DNA of 64,000 nucleotides from Variovorax flavidus (lineage in GTDB: Bacteria > Pseudomonadota > Gammaproteobacteria > Burkholderiales > Burkholderiaceae_C): NCBI RefSeq assembly GCF_030317145.1, contig NZ_JASZYE010000006.1, forward strand, positions 124,001-188,000. Direction: 5' to 3'. Positions within the stretch are counted from its first letter, which is position 1. Every line of letters begins with the position of its first letter. Positions 8,982 through 17,042 of the stretch are shown here, piece after piece. The position numbers and the translations under genes are program-made. Below the pieces are notes generated by a model that made no database searches, had not been told where the DNA came from, and saw only the letters and a program-made list of their open reading frames with translations.

Positions 8982-9956
8982 TTGTCAACGAACCAAACCA
9001 TGACCGCGTCCCTGCTCCTGTCGACCGACGGCGTCCCTCCGCGCGAGCGAGCGCCGGTCTGGCGCGAGTGGGTGTGGCGCCACTTCGGCGGGCTCGAGTC
9101 GGACTTGTACGGCGACCGCGATTTCGACGGGCATCTCGCGGCTTCGCATGCGGGAGACGTGATCCTCACGCGCCTCGAAGCCAATCGGCACCGCGTGTTG
9201 CGCACGCCGCAGATGGCGCGCAGCAGCGAGGCGGCCTATCTGAAGATCGTCGCGCCCTGGCAGGGTTCGGCGGAAGTGGCGCAGCGCGGCCGCGAGGCTG
9301 CCGTGCGTGCCGGCGGCTGGACGCTCTACGACACCACGGCCGACTACACGGTCGCGAACCCCGAGCGCAGCGATCACCTGATCGTGATGCTGCCGAAAGA
9401 GCAGGTCGCCGCGCCCGGACTTCCGCTGGGCGACCTGGTGGCGCGCCGTGTCGGCGGCGGCAGCGGCATCTCGCGCGTGGCGCTGGAAACCATGCGCAAC
9501 ACCTACCTGGAGCTGCCCTACATGAGCGAGGCGGCGGCACGCGGCGCGGGCGATCTCATCATCCAGCTGGTGCGGCTCTCGCTGATGGAACTGGCCGGGC
9601 AGGACACGCCGCGCACCCAGCGCGAGGCGCTCAAGGACCGCATCCGGCAGCACGTGGCGCAGCACCTGCGCGACCCCGCGCTCTCGATCGAAGGCATTGC
9701 CCAGGCTCTGCGTTGCAGCAAGCGCCATCTGCACAACGCCTTTGCGGGCGACGACGACACGCTGACCGGCTACATCCTTCACCAGCGACTGGCGTGCAGC
9801 ATCCGCGACCTGCAGGACCCGGCGAACGCCACGCGTCCGATCACCGACATCGCCATGTCCTCGGGCTTCAGCAATCTCTCCCACTTCAGCCGCGTGTTCC
9901 GCGAGCACACGGGCGGCAGCCCGAGCGATTTCAGGCGGCAGGCAGCACGACGTTGA
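8982..9956 (+). CDS. AraC-family transcriptional regulator
   Basis: 324 residues. The C-terminal ~100 residues carry two helix-turn-helix units: one around ALSIEGIAQALRCSKRHLHNAF and one around ITDIAMSSGFSNLSHFSRVFRE, ending with the family's GGSPSDFRR. The N-terminal ~200 residues resemble the FeaR-type AraC-binding-like sensor domain. The start is either TTG at 8982 or ATG at 9000; neither has a strong ribosome site. It is divergent from the transporter/aldehyde dehydrogenase operon and is probably its regulator. Its 3' end overlaps the convergent sensor kinase gene by 26 bp. Confidence 0.88.
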   Translation: MSTNQTMTASLLLSTDGVPPRERAPVWREWVWRHFGGLESDLYGDRDFDGHLAASHAGDVILTRLEANRHRVLRTPQMARSSEAAYLKIVAPWQGSAEVAQRGREAAVRAGGWTLYDTTADYTVANPERSDHLIVMLPKEQVAAPGLPLGDLVARRVGGGSGISRVALETMRNTYLELPYMSEAAARGAGDLIIQLVRLSLMELAGQDTPRTQREALKDRIRQHVAQHLRDPALSIEGIAQALRCSKRHLHNAFAGDDDTLTGYILHQRLACSIRDLQDPANATRPITDIAMSSGFSNLSHFSRVFREHTGGSPSDFRRQAARR

Positions 9957-11214
9957 CGGCGAGGCCCGGGTTGGCGTTGCGCACGGTGAACGTGCCGCCA
10001 TGCGCCTCGGCAACCAGCCGGCAGAGGTACATGCCCAGGCCGACGCCGCCGGTGGCACGCTGGCGGGCGCTGTCGGTGCGGTAGAAGGGTTCGGTCAGCC
10101 GCTCCAGTTGTGCGGCATCGACGCCCGGGCCGAAATCGCGCACCTCCACTTCGACGCCCTGCCCTGCCCTTCGCAATGCGATGCGCGGCGGCTCCGAAGC
10201 CTCGGCGCCGTGGCGCAGCGCGTTGTCGAGGAGGTTGCGCACGAGAAGGCGGATGCGCGCGCGGTCCAGCGCCAGCGTCGGCAAGTCCGCCGCGAAATCC
10301 GGTGTGACGCGTTGACCGTCGGGATGCTCGTTCACAGCCTCGCGAATGAGCGCTGCCAGATCGACAGGCTCGCGGTGCAGCGCCGCATGCGGGCTGGCGA
10401 GCCGCTCGCTTTCGAGCAGGTCGCTGATCAGGTCGCGCATTTCCGCCAGATCGCGCAGGAGCGCGGCGCGCTCGGTCTCGCTCTCGGGTGTCGCCGGCAG
10501 CAACTCGGCATTGAGGCGTGCGCGGGTGAGCGGCGAGCGCAGTTCGTGGCTCAGCGCCAGCAACAGCGCGCGCTTGGCGTCGAGCATGCCCTGGATGTCG
10601 CGCGCCATCGTGTTGATGCGCTGCGCCAGATCGCCCAACTCGTCGCGGCGGCGCAGTGGGATCGGCACGTCGAAAGCCCCGCGGCCGAAGCGTTCGGCAC
10701 CGGCGCGGATGTCGTCGAGCGGCCGCAGCAGCCGGCGGACGTAGGCATAGGCCAGCAAGATCAGCACCAGCAGCAAGGCGAGCGTGATCCAGCCGATGCC
10801 CTGCGGCTCGCGCTGCCAGGGCAAGGTGCCGACGCCGAAGCTCACGCGGTGCCCATCGGCGGTGGTGCGGCTGAGCCAGTCGCCGCGCGGGCCGAAGCCG
10901 TGGGCACGGCGGTCGGGATGGGAGTCCCAGTTGACGCTCGGGCCTTCGATGCGGATGGAGATCGGCAGCCGTGTCACCAGTGCCTGGGCGCGGGCCACGT
11001 CGGGCGGCGTGCCGAGTTCGGCCACGATGCGATCCATGTAGTCGGCGACCACCGGTCGGGCCGCGTCGCGCCAGCCCGTGGAGAAGGCGCGCTGCATGCC
11101 GCCGAGGAACACCGCCGTCATCGCCAGCGCGAGCAGCACGAACACGATGATCAGGCGCACGCGCAAGGAATGGCGCCAGCGGTGACGCCAGCGATGGCTG
11201 CGTCCCGCCCTCAC
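9931..11214 (-). CDS. Two-component sensor histidine kinase (CpxA/RstB-like)
   Basis: 427 residues. One N-terminal membrane helix (LIIVFVLLALAMTAVFLGG) and a periplasmic domain of ~120 residues are followed by a second membrane helix. Then come a HAMP linker, the phospho-accepting H-box ALSHELRSPLTRAR (His223), the N-box LVRNLLDNALRHG and the ATP-lid motifs VRDFGPGVD and GGVGLGMYL. The start is GTG at 11214 overlapping the regulator's stop (GTGA), so the two are translationally coupled. With the CpxP-like lipoprotein upstream, it probably senses envelope or metal stress; the actual signal is unknown. Confidence 0.88.
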   Translation of the reverse strand: MRAGRSHRWRHRWRHSLRVRLIIVFVLLALAMTAVFLGGMQRAFSTGWRDAARPVVADYMDRIVAELGTPPDVARAQALVTRLPISIRIEGPSVNWDSHPDRRAHGFGPRGDWLSRTTADGHRVSFGVGTLPWQREPQGIGWITLALLLVLILLAYAYVRRLLRPLDDIRAGAERFGRGAFDVPIPLRRRDELGDLAQRINTMARDIQGMLDAKRALLLALSHELRSPLTRARLNAELLPATPESETERAALLRDLAEMRDLISDLLESERLASPHAALHREPVDLAALIREAVNEHPDGQRVTPDFAADLPTLALDRARIRLLVRNLLDNALRHGAEASEPPRIALRRAGQGVEVEVRDFGPGVDAAQLERLTEPFYRTDSARQRATGGVGLGMYLCRLVAEAHGGTFTVRNANPGLAVNVVLPAA

Positions 11215-11900
11215 GCCGGCCCGCCCCGGCCGACGGCCAGTGTGTAGCCGGCGTTGCGCAGCGTCTTGATGCAGTCCAGGGGCTCCAGCTTCTTGCGCAG
11301 GCGGCTCACCACGATGTCGACGGCGCGCGTGTAGAGCTCGGCCTCGTGGCCGCGAAGACGGTTGAGGATGTCGTCGCGGCTCCAGACCTTGCCGGGCTGG
11401 TCCGCGAGCAGGGCCAGCAGCTCGAACTCGGTGCTTGTCAGGTCGACGCGCTCGCCCTGTCGCAGCACCTCGCGCTTGTCGAGGTCGATCGACAGTCCTT
11501 CGAACACGCGGCGCTGCACCGGTGCGGACGCGGGCACGGCGCGCTGGCGCCGCAGGATGGTCTGCACGCGCGCGACCAGCTCGCGTGGCTCGAAGGGCTT
11601 GGGCAGGTAGTCGTCGGCGCCGAGTTCGAGGCCGACCACGCGGTCCGTCACATCGCCGCGGGCGGTCAGCATGACGATGGGAATGTCGCTTTCCTTGCGG
11701 ATCTCGCGGCACAGCGCGAAGCCGTCCATCTCCGGGAGCATCACGTCGAGGATGGCGGCGTCGTAGTTTGCGGCGCGGAGCTTGGCGAGGCCATCGCTCG
11801 GGCTGGTGGCGCTGTCGAGCACGCAATCGAAGCGCGCGAAGTAGCTCGCGAGCGGCGCGCCCAGGTGCTCGTCATCGTCGATCAGGAGGATTCTCGGCAT
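11211..11900 (-). CDS. OmpR-family response regulator (CpxR/RstA-like)
   Basis: 229 residues. The receiver domain has acidic pocket DDD near residue 8-10, phospho-acceptor Asp52 in AILDVMLPEMDG, Thr in MLTARG and Lys in YLPKPFEPREL. A winged-helix DNA-binding domain (LTSTEFELLALLADQPGKVWSR..) follows. It is coupled to the sensor kinase by a 4-bp overlap. Upstream on the same strand lie a dispersed repeat, a DUF4260 gene and a CpxP-like lipoprotein, so it probably controls this operon. It has the length and layout of CpxR. Confidence 0.9.
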   Translation of the reverse strand: MPRILLIDDDEHLGAPLASYFARFDCVLDSATSPSDGLAKLRAANYDAAILDVMLPEMDGFALCREIRKESDIPIVMLTARGDVTDRVVGLELGADDYLPKPFEPRELVARVQTILRRQRAVPASAPVQRRVFEGLSIDLDKREVLRQGERVDLTSTEFELLALLADQPGKVWSRDDILNRLRGHEAELYTRAVDIVVSRLRKKLEPLDCIKTLRNAGYTLAVGRGGPA

Positions 11901-11918
11901 GAATCATTCTCGTGTTTT

Positions 11919-12010
11919 GCTCGCCCCCAGGCTTGCCCACTTCGTGTGGCCGCCCACCCCCTGCCGGGGGCGCCGCCAGCGGGCGGGCGAAGCCGGTCCC
12001 GCGCCGGCTC
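11919..12010 (+). repeat. Dispersed structured repeat, copy A (between DUF4260 and response regulator genes)
   Basis: Reads GCTCGCCCCCAGGC, then the CAC-TTC-GTG mini-palindrome and the CCCCC-TGCC-GGGGG hairpin on the plus strand, nearly identical to copies D and H over its first ~55 nt. It is the only copy that does not begin at a stop codon: its conserved end lies 18 bp upstream of the response-regulator start on the other strand. The distal hairpin is GC-rich and less well kept. Confidence 0.8.
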
Positions 12011-12039
12011 GCGGATGGGATGAGGGTCCTCTCCGGACG

Positions 12040-12543
12040 TCACCAAGGATCGACCGGGCCGATGCGGCCCAGGTGCGTGTCGGCGAAGCCCGTGGCGTAC
12101 TTTAGGCCGTAGCCCAGTGCGCGGTCGAAGCCGATGTGGGCGCACCAGATCCATCCGGCTGCCATCGCGACAGGCGAATCTCCGAGCGAGCCGATCACCA
12201 GCATCGCGACCGGTCCGATGTACGAATGCGCCGCGTTGTACGCCGCCGCACCCACGCGCGGCCCGGCCAGGTAGCCGAGAAAGGACAGATCGGGCACGAG
12301 GAACAGCATGGTGAAGGCGCCCCAGCCGGCACCGAGCTGTGCGTAGGCCACGACCGCCGCAACAAGCACCACCGCGCCTTCGATGCGCAGCGTCGCGCGA
12401 ACGCCGCCTGAGGCAGCGCCGTCCGTCGCGCCAGCCTCCCTTTCCAGGGGGCCGCCGCGCAGGGCCGCTCCCAAGCGGCCGGCCCGCCCCCGGTCGGGGG
12501 TAGGCGAAGCGACACGAAGTGCGCGCAGCCTGGGGGCGAGCAT
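12040..12543 (-). CDS. DUF4260 family membrane protein, start uncertain
   Basis: The last ~115 residues (LRIEGAVVLVAAVVAYAQL to the end) are a DUF4260 small membrane protein with LFLVPDLSFLGYLAGPRVGAAAYNAAHSY and FDRALGYGLKYATGF. The only ATG in frame is at 12543, 3 bp from the lipoprotein stop codon, and the first ~45 residues it gives are encoded by dispersed repeat copy B. The true start may therefore be a weak codon further down, near 12410-12440, where an AAAGGGAGG lies. The function of DUF4260 is unknown. It lies between a CpxP-like lipoprotein and a two-component system on the same strand. Confidence 0.65.
   Translation of the reverse strand: MLAPRLRALRVASPTPDRGRAGRLGAALRGGPLEREAGATDGAASGGVRATLRIEGAVVLVAAVVAYAQLGAGWGAFTMLFLVPDLSFLGYLAGPRVGAAAYNAAHSYIGPVAMLVIGSLGDSPVAMAAGWIWCAHIGFDRALGYGLKYATGFADTHLGRIGPVDPW
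12440..12541 (-). repeat. Dispersed structured repeat, copy B
   Basis: On the minus strand, GCTCGCCCCCAGGC begins two bases after the TAG stop (12544-12546) of the CpxP-like lipoprotein. It is followed by CAC-TTC-GTG and the CCCCC-GACC-GGGGG hairpin, then a GC-rich distal part. It is the variant with GTCGCTTCGCC rather than GTGGCCGCC, as in copies E and G. It lies inside the open frame of the DUF4260 gene and may contribute its N-terminus. Confidence 0.8.
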
Positions 12544-12999
12544 CTACCCCCTCCAGCGACGGCCGCGGTCCATGAACTCCCGCACTTTCTGTTGCTGCGC
12601 AGGGTTCAGGCTGTCAAAGAAGTCGGCCGCGGCGGCAATCACTTCGGGACTGCCGGCCTGTATCGCCGCCGTCTTGTCCTCGACCAGCTTCTTCGCGCGC
12701 TCCTGGTCGAGCTTGGCACCGGCGAACAGCGAACGGAACTCGGCGCGCGGATCGCCGCCGCCGCGCAGCGCCGCACGCTGCGCCTGCAGCTTCTCGGTGA
12801 GCACCGTGAGCTTCTGCTTCTGCGAGACGTCGAGTTCGAGCTTGCCGCTCACGCGCTCGACCATCCTGGCGCGGAACTCGGCCCGGTCCTGCTCCGAGGC
12901 GTTGCTCCATCCATGGCGATGACCACAGCCCGCGAGGCTGCCGGCGACCAGCGCCGCGCCCGCGATACCGAAAAGGGAACGTTTGAACCAGCGTTTCAT
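12544..12999 (-). CDS. CpxP/Spy-like periplasmic lipoprotein
   Basis: 151 residues with a lipoprotein signal peptide: a basic start, a hydrophobic core and lipobox LAGC (Cys25), followed by HRHGW. The rest is helical and charged, with the Spy/CpxP-type second repeat LNPAQQQKVREFMDRG near the C-terminus. Such proteins act as periplasmic chaperones or stress sensors that restrain a sensor kinase. It is first in an operon with DUF4260, an OmpR-type regulator and a histidine kinase, which matches the cpxP-cpxR-cpxA logic. The exact role is inferred. Confidence 0.75.
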   Translation of the reverse strand: MKRWFKRSLFGIAGAALVAGSLAGCGHRHGWSNASEQDRAEFRARMVERVSGKLELDVSQKQKLTVLTEKLQAQRAALRGGGDPRAEFRSLFAGAKLDQERAKKLVEDKTAAIQAGSPEVIAAAADFFDSLNPAQQQKVREFMDRGRRWRG

Positions 13000-13109
13000 G
13001 AGAGTCTTCCTTCAACAACGATCGGGATCGATCAGGGAGACTCGATGGTGCGTTCACCCCGCCGTGAAGTCCTTTCGCGGCGGTTTCGGCGTGTTTCGTT
13101 TTATTGCGG

Positions 13110-14909
13110 CTAGCGAACCAGCGCAGCGGCGGGGTCCTCCGCCTCCAGCACGCCCTGCGCCCAGGCCTCGAGCTTGGTCGTGTCGGCCCGCAGCACCTCC
13201 TGCTTGACCGCCAGGATCTGCGAGGGATGCATCGAGAAGCTGCGCAGGCCCAGACCGAGCAGCAGCCGCGTGAACACGACGTCGCCCGCCATCTCGCCGC
13301 ACACGCTCACGCCCTTGCCCTGGCGCCGGCACTCGGCGATGGTGTCGGCCACCAGGCGCAGCACCGCGGGGTGCGCCGGGTCGTACAGATGCGCCACCGA
13401 CTCATCGGCGCGATCGATGGCCAGCGTGTACTGGATCAGGTCGTTGGTGCCGATCGACAGGAAGTCGAAATACTTGAGGAAGGTCTTCAGCGTGAGCGCG
13501 GCGGCCGGGATCTCGATCATCGCGCCGACCTTCACGTTGCCGTGCACCACGCCACGGTTGTCGAGTTCGGCGCGCGCAAAGTCGACCAGCGAGAGCGTCT
13601 GGCGGATCTCGCTCACGTGGGCGAGCATGGGAATCAGCAGGTGGATCTCGCCGTGCGCAGCCGCACGCAGGATGGCGCGCAGTTGCGTGAGGAACATGGC
13701 CGGGTCGGCGAGGCTCCAGCGGATCGCGCGCAGGCCGAGTGCGGGATTCAGGTGCGCATCGTCGCGAACCGATTTGCCGTCGAGCGGCTTGTCGGCGCCG
13801 ACGTCGATGGTGCGGATCGTCACTGGCATGCCCTGCATGCCTTCCACCGCGCGCTTGTACGCCTGGTACTGCTCTTCCTCATCGGGCAGGCGCGTCATGC
13901 GCTGCGCCTCGCGGCCCATGAACAGGAACTCGCTGCGGAACAGGCCGACGCCGACCGCGCCGGCCTTGACAGCGCCGATCGAGTCCTCGGGCATCTCGAT
14001 GTTGGCGAGCAGCTCGACGCGCTGGCCGTCGAGCGTCACGGCCGGCTTGTGGCGCAGCCTCGACAGCCGCCCGCGTTCGAGGTCGCCCTGGCGCTGCTTG
14101 AAGCCGTACTCGGCCAGGATGATCGGCGACGGGTCGACGATCATCACGCCGGAATCGCCGTCGATGATGACCCAGTCGTCCTGCCGCACGAGCTGGCTCG
14201 CGCTGCGCGCGCCGACCACGGCCGGAATGTCCATGCTGCGCGCCACGATCGCGGTGTGCGAGGTGCGCCCGCCGACATCCGTCACGAACCCGGCGAACAC
14301 GCTCTTCTTGAACTGGAGCATGTCGGCCGGCGACAAGTCGTGTGCGATCAGCACCAGCGGTGCGTCGAACGCGTCGTTCGTGGTCGGATCGGCTTGCTCG
14401 TCGTCGTTCTCCGCGGCACGCTTGCGCCGCGGCGGGTTGGGCGCGAGCACCGCCGCCGTCCCCTTCATGCGATGCAGCAGGCGTTCGACCACCTGCTCCA
14501 GGTCGGCCTTGCGCTCGCGCAGGTATTCGTCCTCCATCTCGTCGAACTGCCGCGCCACAACTTCGAGTTGCGTGGTCAGCGCCCACTCGGCGTTGTAGAG
14601 CCGCTCGACGATCCAGTGCTTGACGCCGCCCGTGAGCACTTCGTCCTGCAACAGCATCTGGTGCACTTCGAGCAGGGCGGCGAGTTCATGGGGAGCGTCG
14701 TTGGGCCCCATCAGTGCGACGCTGGCCTGCAGCTTCTGCAGTTCCTCGGCCACCGCGTCGCGAGCCATGCGGACGCGATCGATCTCCGTCTCGGTCTGCT
14801 CCGGCTTGATGAAGTAGTGCGCCACATCGATGCGGCTCGACACCACGAGGACCGCCCGCCCGATGGCAATGCCACGGGCGACAGGCAGTCCGTGGATCGC
14901 AAAGGTCAT
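13110..14909 (-). CDS. ptsI: PTS enzyme I (phosphoenolpyruvate-protein phosphotransferase)
   Basis: 599 residues. Phosphorylated His218 is seen in GGRTSHTAIVAR, the PEP-binding core includes GLFRSEFLFM, and the catalytic Cys lies in VCGEMAGD. It takes phosphate from PEP and gives it to HPr in the cytoplasm. Compared with E. coli enzyme I there is an extra basic-then-acidic linker of about 25 residues (around RRKRAAENDDEQ) before the phosphohistidine domain. It follows ptsH after 143 bp that hold repeat copy C. No sugar-specific EIIB/EIIC is nearby, so this is probably a regulatory PTS. Confidence 0.95.
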   Translation of the reverse strand: MTFAIHGLPVARGIAIGRAVLVVSSRIDVAHYFIKPEQTETEIDRVRMARDAVAEELQKLQASVALMGPNDAPHELAALLEVHQMLLQDEVLTGGVKHWIVERLYNAEWALTTQLEVVARQFDEMEDEYLRERKADLEQVVERLLHRMKGTAAVLAPNPPRRKRAAENDDEQADPTTNDAFDAPLVLIAHDLSPADMLQFKKSVFAGFVTDVGGRTSHTAIVARSMDIPAVVGARSASQLVRQDDWVIIDGDSGVMIVDPSPIILAEYGFKQRQGDLERGRLSRLRHKPAVTLDGQRVELLANIEMPEDSIGAVKAGAVGVGLFRSEFLFMGREAQRMTRLPDEEEQYQAYKRAVEGMQGMPVTIRTIDVGADKPLDGKSVRDDAHLNPALGLRAIRWSLADPAMFLTQLRAILRAAAHGEIHLLIPMLAHVSEIRQTLSLVDFARAELDNRGVVHGNVKVGAMIEIPAAALTLKTFLKYFDFLSIGTNDLIQYTLAIDRADESVAHLYDPAHPAVLRLVADTIAECRRQGKGVSVCGEMAGDVVFTRLLLGLGLRSFSMHPSQILAVKQEVLRADTTKLEAWAQGVLEAEDPAAALVR

Positions 14910-14955
14910 CCCCCGCCCCTAGGAAGTGAGCAAGCGCGAAGCGCAAGCACCGTTG

Positions 14956-15052
14956 GTGAAATGCCGCAGAACCGGCTCCGCCGGTCTGCAGGCATTGCCC
15001 CCTGAAAGGGGGTGGGCGTTGACACGAAGTGAAAAAGCCTGGGGGTCAGCCA
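14956..15052 (-). repeat. Dispersed structured repeat, copy C (between ptsH and ptsI)
   Basis: On the minus strand, TGGCTGACCCCCAGGC follows directly after the TGA of ptsH, then CAC-TTC-GTG and CCCCC-TTTCA-GGGGG. The distal hairpin pairs AATGCC with GGCATT and CAG with CTG, where other copies have AACACC/GGTGTT and CGG/CCG; these are compensatory changes. It fills most of the ptsH-ptsI spacer inside an operon. Confidence 0.8.
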
Positions 15053-15322
15053 TCACTCACCTTCCCCGAACTTGTCGTTCATGAGCGCCACGATCGAATC
15101 CAGGGCTTCCTGCTCGCGCTCGCCATTGGTTTCGACTTCCACCGTCACGCCGAGGCCCGCTGCCAGCATCATCACGCCCATGATGCTCTTGGCATTCACG
15201 CGGCGGTCGCCACGCGCAAGCCAGACCTCGCAGGGGTAGCTCCCCGCAAGCTTGGTGAGTTTGGCCGAGGCCCGCGCGTGCAGGCCCAGCTTATTGCTGA
15301 TGGTCACGGATGTCTTGATCAC
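15053..15322 (-). CDS. ptsH: Phosphocarrier protein HPr
   Basis: 89 residues, full family length. The phosphorylation site His15 is in GLHARASAK and the regulatory serine is Ser46 in NAKSIMGVM, the site used by HPr kinase in betaproteobacteria. It carries phosphate between enzyme I and EIIA. Its start lies 32 bp inside the end of the EIIA gene, so the two are read in overlapping frames and are probably translationally coupled. Repeat copy C begins at its stop codon. Confidence 0.96.
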   Translation of the reverse strand: MIKTSVTISNKLGLHARASAKLTKLAGSYPCEVWLARGDRRVNAKSIMGVMMLAAGLGVTVEVETNGEREQEALDSIVALMNDKFGEGE

Positions 15323-15746
15323 TGTGCTTTCTTCTTGCCTGATTCTGCGGTGCCGCCACCGCCACCTGCATCACGCCCGCAGTACCACCGGTCACAGCGC
15401 GCTGCACCAGAGTATCGAGCGGTTCGTTACGGTAACTCACCGCGCGCAACAACATCGGCAGGTTGACACCCGCCACGAGCCGCGAACGGATGCCGTCGAC
15501 CAGCTTCTGCGCCACGTTGCAGGGCGTGGCGCCGAAGACGTCGGCCAGCACGAGCACCTGCGAGCGCGGCGCTCGCTGGAGTTGGGCCAGCGTGATGCGC
15601 GCCGCAGCGAGGGTTTCTTCCGGAGAGACGTTGGGCAGGACGTCGAGCGCGACGATCGACGGCTCGCTGTCCGGAAAGACATGCAACGCACACTGCCGCA
15701 GCGCTTGGGCGAGCGGTGAATGGGCGATGATGAAGATGCTGTTCAT
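15291..15746 (-). CDS. PTS EIIA component, mannose family (ManX-type)
   Basis: 151 residues from the ATG at 15746. The active His9 is in FIIAHSPLAQ, and FGATPCNVAQKLVDG is the mannose-family EIIA pattern. No EIIB or EIIC is adjacent, so it probably serves as a regulatory phosphate acceptor from HPr rather than in sugar uptake; this is the usual betaproteobacterial EIIA-HPr-EI arrangement. Its 3' end overlaps ptsH by 32 bp. Confidence 0.9.
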   Translation of the reverse strand: MNSIFIIAHSPLAQALRQCALHVFPDSEPSIVALDVLPNVSPEETLAAARITLAQLQRAPRSQVLVLADVFGATPCNVAQKLVDGIRSRLVAGVNLPMLLRAVSYRNEPLDTLVQRAVTGGTAGVMQVAVAAPQNQARRKHSDQDIRDHQQ

Positions 15747-15858
15747 GCGAGTCGGTGGATGTCCCGCCAATTATGCGGGGGCGTCCGCCGGATGTAGAAA
15801 TAAGACAACACACAGCATCCCACAAACGGACGGCGAGTGCGGTTTCGCGTTTCCTGCC

Positions 15859-16404
15859 TCACGGTAGTCGCAATCCTTCAAAGAACGTCTGGAGTGCGTC
15901 GGACGCTGACGGCGATCCCACCACCGTGGCCTGGTAGACGGCCATGCCGTCCGGGCGCTGCTGGGCAAACCACAGGACATGGGCCGCCTGCGCGTGACCG
16001 CTTCCCGCCGGTTCCTGGGTATCGAGACGCACCGGCGCAGGCGAAGGCGACGCCGCCCGAGGCAGGCTTGCCGGGGTTTCCGCGACGGGCGTGCCCTCAA
16101 GCTGCTGGAGCGTGGCCGCCCGCCAGGCCCGCATCCAGCTTTCGGCCTGGGCCGCATCGCGGGCAGAAGCATGCGCCACCGCGAAGGTGGCCCCCCCGGC
16201 CTTGCAACCCGCCATGTCCACGGCCACGGCCTCGGTGCCCAGCGGCATCTGGCGTGTTGCGCGGTCGGGTTTGCAGGGCAGCAGGACGATGACGCCAGCG
16301 TCCCCGACCGGGACTTCGCGCCAGTTGAAGGTGGGGTTGCACGCCGCAAGGACAGCAGCAGCCGAGGCGACGGCTACGAGGCGGGAACTGGAGGAAAAGC
16401 GCAT
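15859..16404 (-). CDS. Uncharacterized lipoprotein
   Basis: 181 residues from the ATG at 16404, which starts a signal peptide with lipobox LAAC (about residue 22). The mature part begins NPTFNWREV, includes a conserved-looking LLPCKPDRATR, and has a Pro/Ala-rich linker in the middle. The C-terminal VYQATVVG and LQTFFEGLRLP suggest a compact beta/alpha fold. I do not recognise a named family. It sits upstream of the PTS genes on the same strand (112-bp gap) and is divergent from the TlpA-like gene. Confidence 0.7.
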   Translation of the reverse strand: MRFSSSSRLVAVASAAAVLAACNPTFNWREVPVGDAGVIVLLPCKPDRATRQMPLGTEAVAVDMAGCKAGGATFAVAHASARDAAQAESWMRAWRAATLQQLEGTPVAETPASLPRAASPSPAPVRLDTQEPAGSGHAQAAHVLWFAQQRPDGMAVYQATVVGSPSASDALQTFFEGLRLP

Positions 16405-16504
16405 TGGAAGCTCGATTATCAAACCCCTGCCGAGCCGCCCCGCGCCGAGGTCCGGGCGCCGTCAGGCGATGCGAACTAAAATCGGCGGGCTCCCTCGATC
16501 ACCC

Positions 16505-17005
16505 ATGAAAAAAGTCATCTACGCCGCCGCAACCGCGCTCGCCCTGGCCGTCGGCGTTGGCGTCGTGTACCTGAACACGGGGGTTTCCGCAGCGCCGGCC
16601 TCGACCTTCGTGCTGCTCGACGGCAGCAAGAAATCCACCGAGGACCTCAAGGGCAAGGTGACGCTGGTCAATTTCTGGGCGACGAGCTGCGTCACCTGCG
16701 TCGCCGAGATGCCCAAGGTCATCGCGACCTATGACAAGTACAAGGGCCAGGGTTATGACACCCTCGCCGTGGCCATGAGCTACGACCCGCCGAGCTACGT
16801 CGTCAACTTCGTCGAAACGCGCAAGCTGCCGTTCAAGGTTGCGATCGACAACACGGGCGCCGTCGCCCAGGCCTGGGGCGATGTGAAGCTCACCCCCACC
16901 ACCTACGTCGTCAACAAGCGCGGCGAAATCGTCAAGCGCTACGTCGGCGAACCCGACTTCGCCGAACTCCACAAGCTCATAGAAAAGCTGTTGGCCGAGG
17001 CCTGA
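16505..17005 (+). CDS. TlpA/ResA-like membrane-anchored thioredoxin with CVTC active site
   Basis: 166 residues: an uncleaved N-terminal anchor or signal peptide (residues 4-30), then a periplasmic thioredoxin fold with NFWATSCVTC. The active-site cysteines are Cys62 and Cys65 with VT between them, unlike the CGPC of thioredoxins or the CxPC of ResA; the missing proline should change the redox potential. The cis-proline loop is seen as LTPTTYVV. It probably reduces or oxidises periplasmic thiols, for example in cytochrome maturation. A cytochrome c' gene lies convergent downstream. Confidence 0.85.
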   Translation: MKKVIYAAATALALAVGVGVVYLNTGVSAAPASTFVLLDGSKKSTEDLKGKVTLVNFWATSCVTCVAEMPKVIATYDKYKGQGYDTLAVAMSYDPPSYVVNFVETRKLPFKVAIDNTGAVAQAWGDVKLTPTTYVVNKRGEIVKRYVGEPDFAELHKLIEKLLAEA

Positions 17006-17042
17006 GCCCAACGCTTCCGAGGGCGAGCGCCCCAAAATCCCA

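Noticed and set aside
13104..15005. 633-codon plus-strand frame opposite ptsI
   Set aside because: Mirror of ptsI codon usage (His/Arg/Gln rich), no domain, no ribosome site; a GC shadow.
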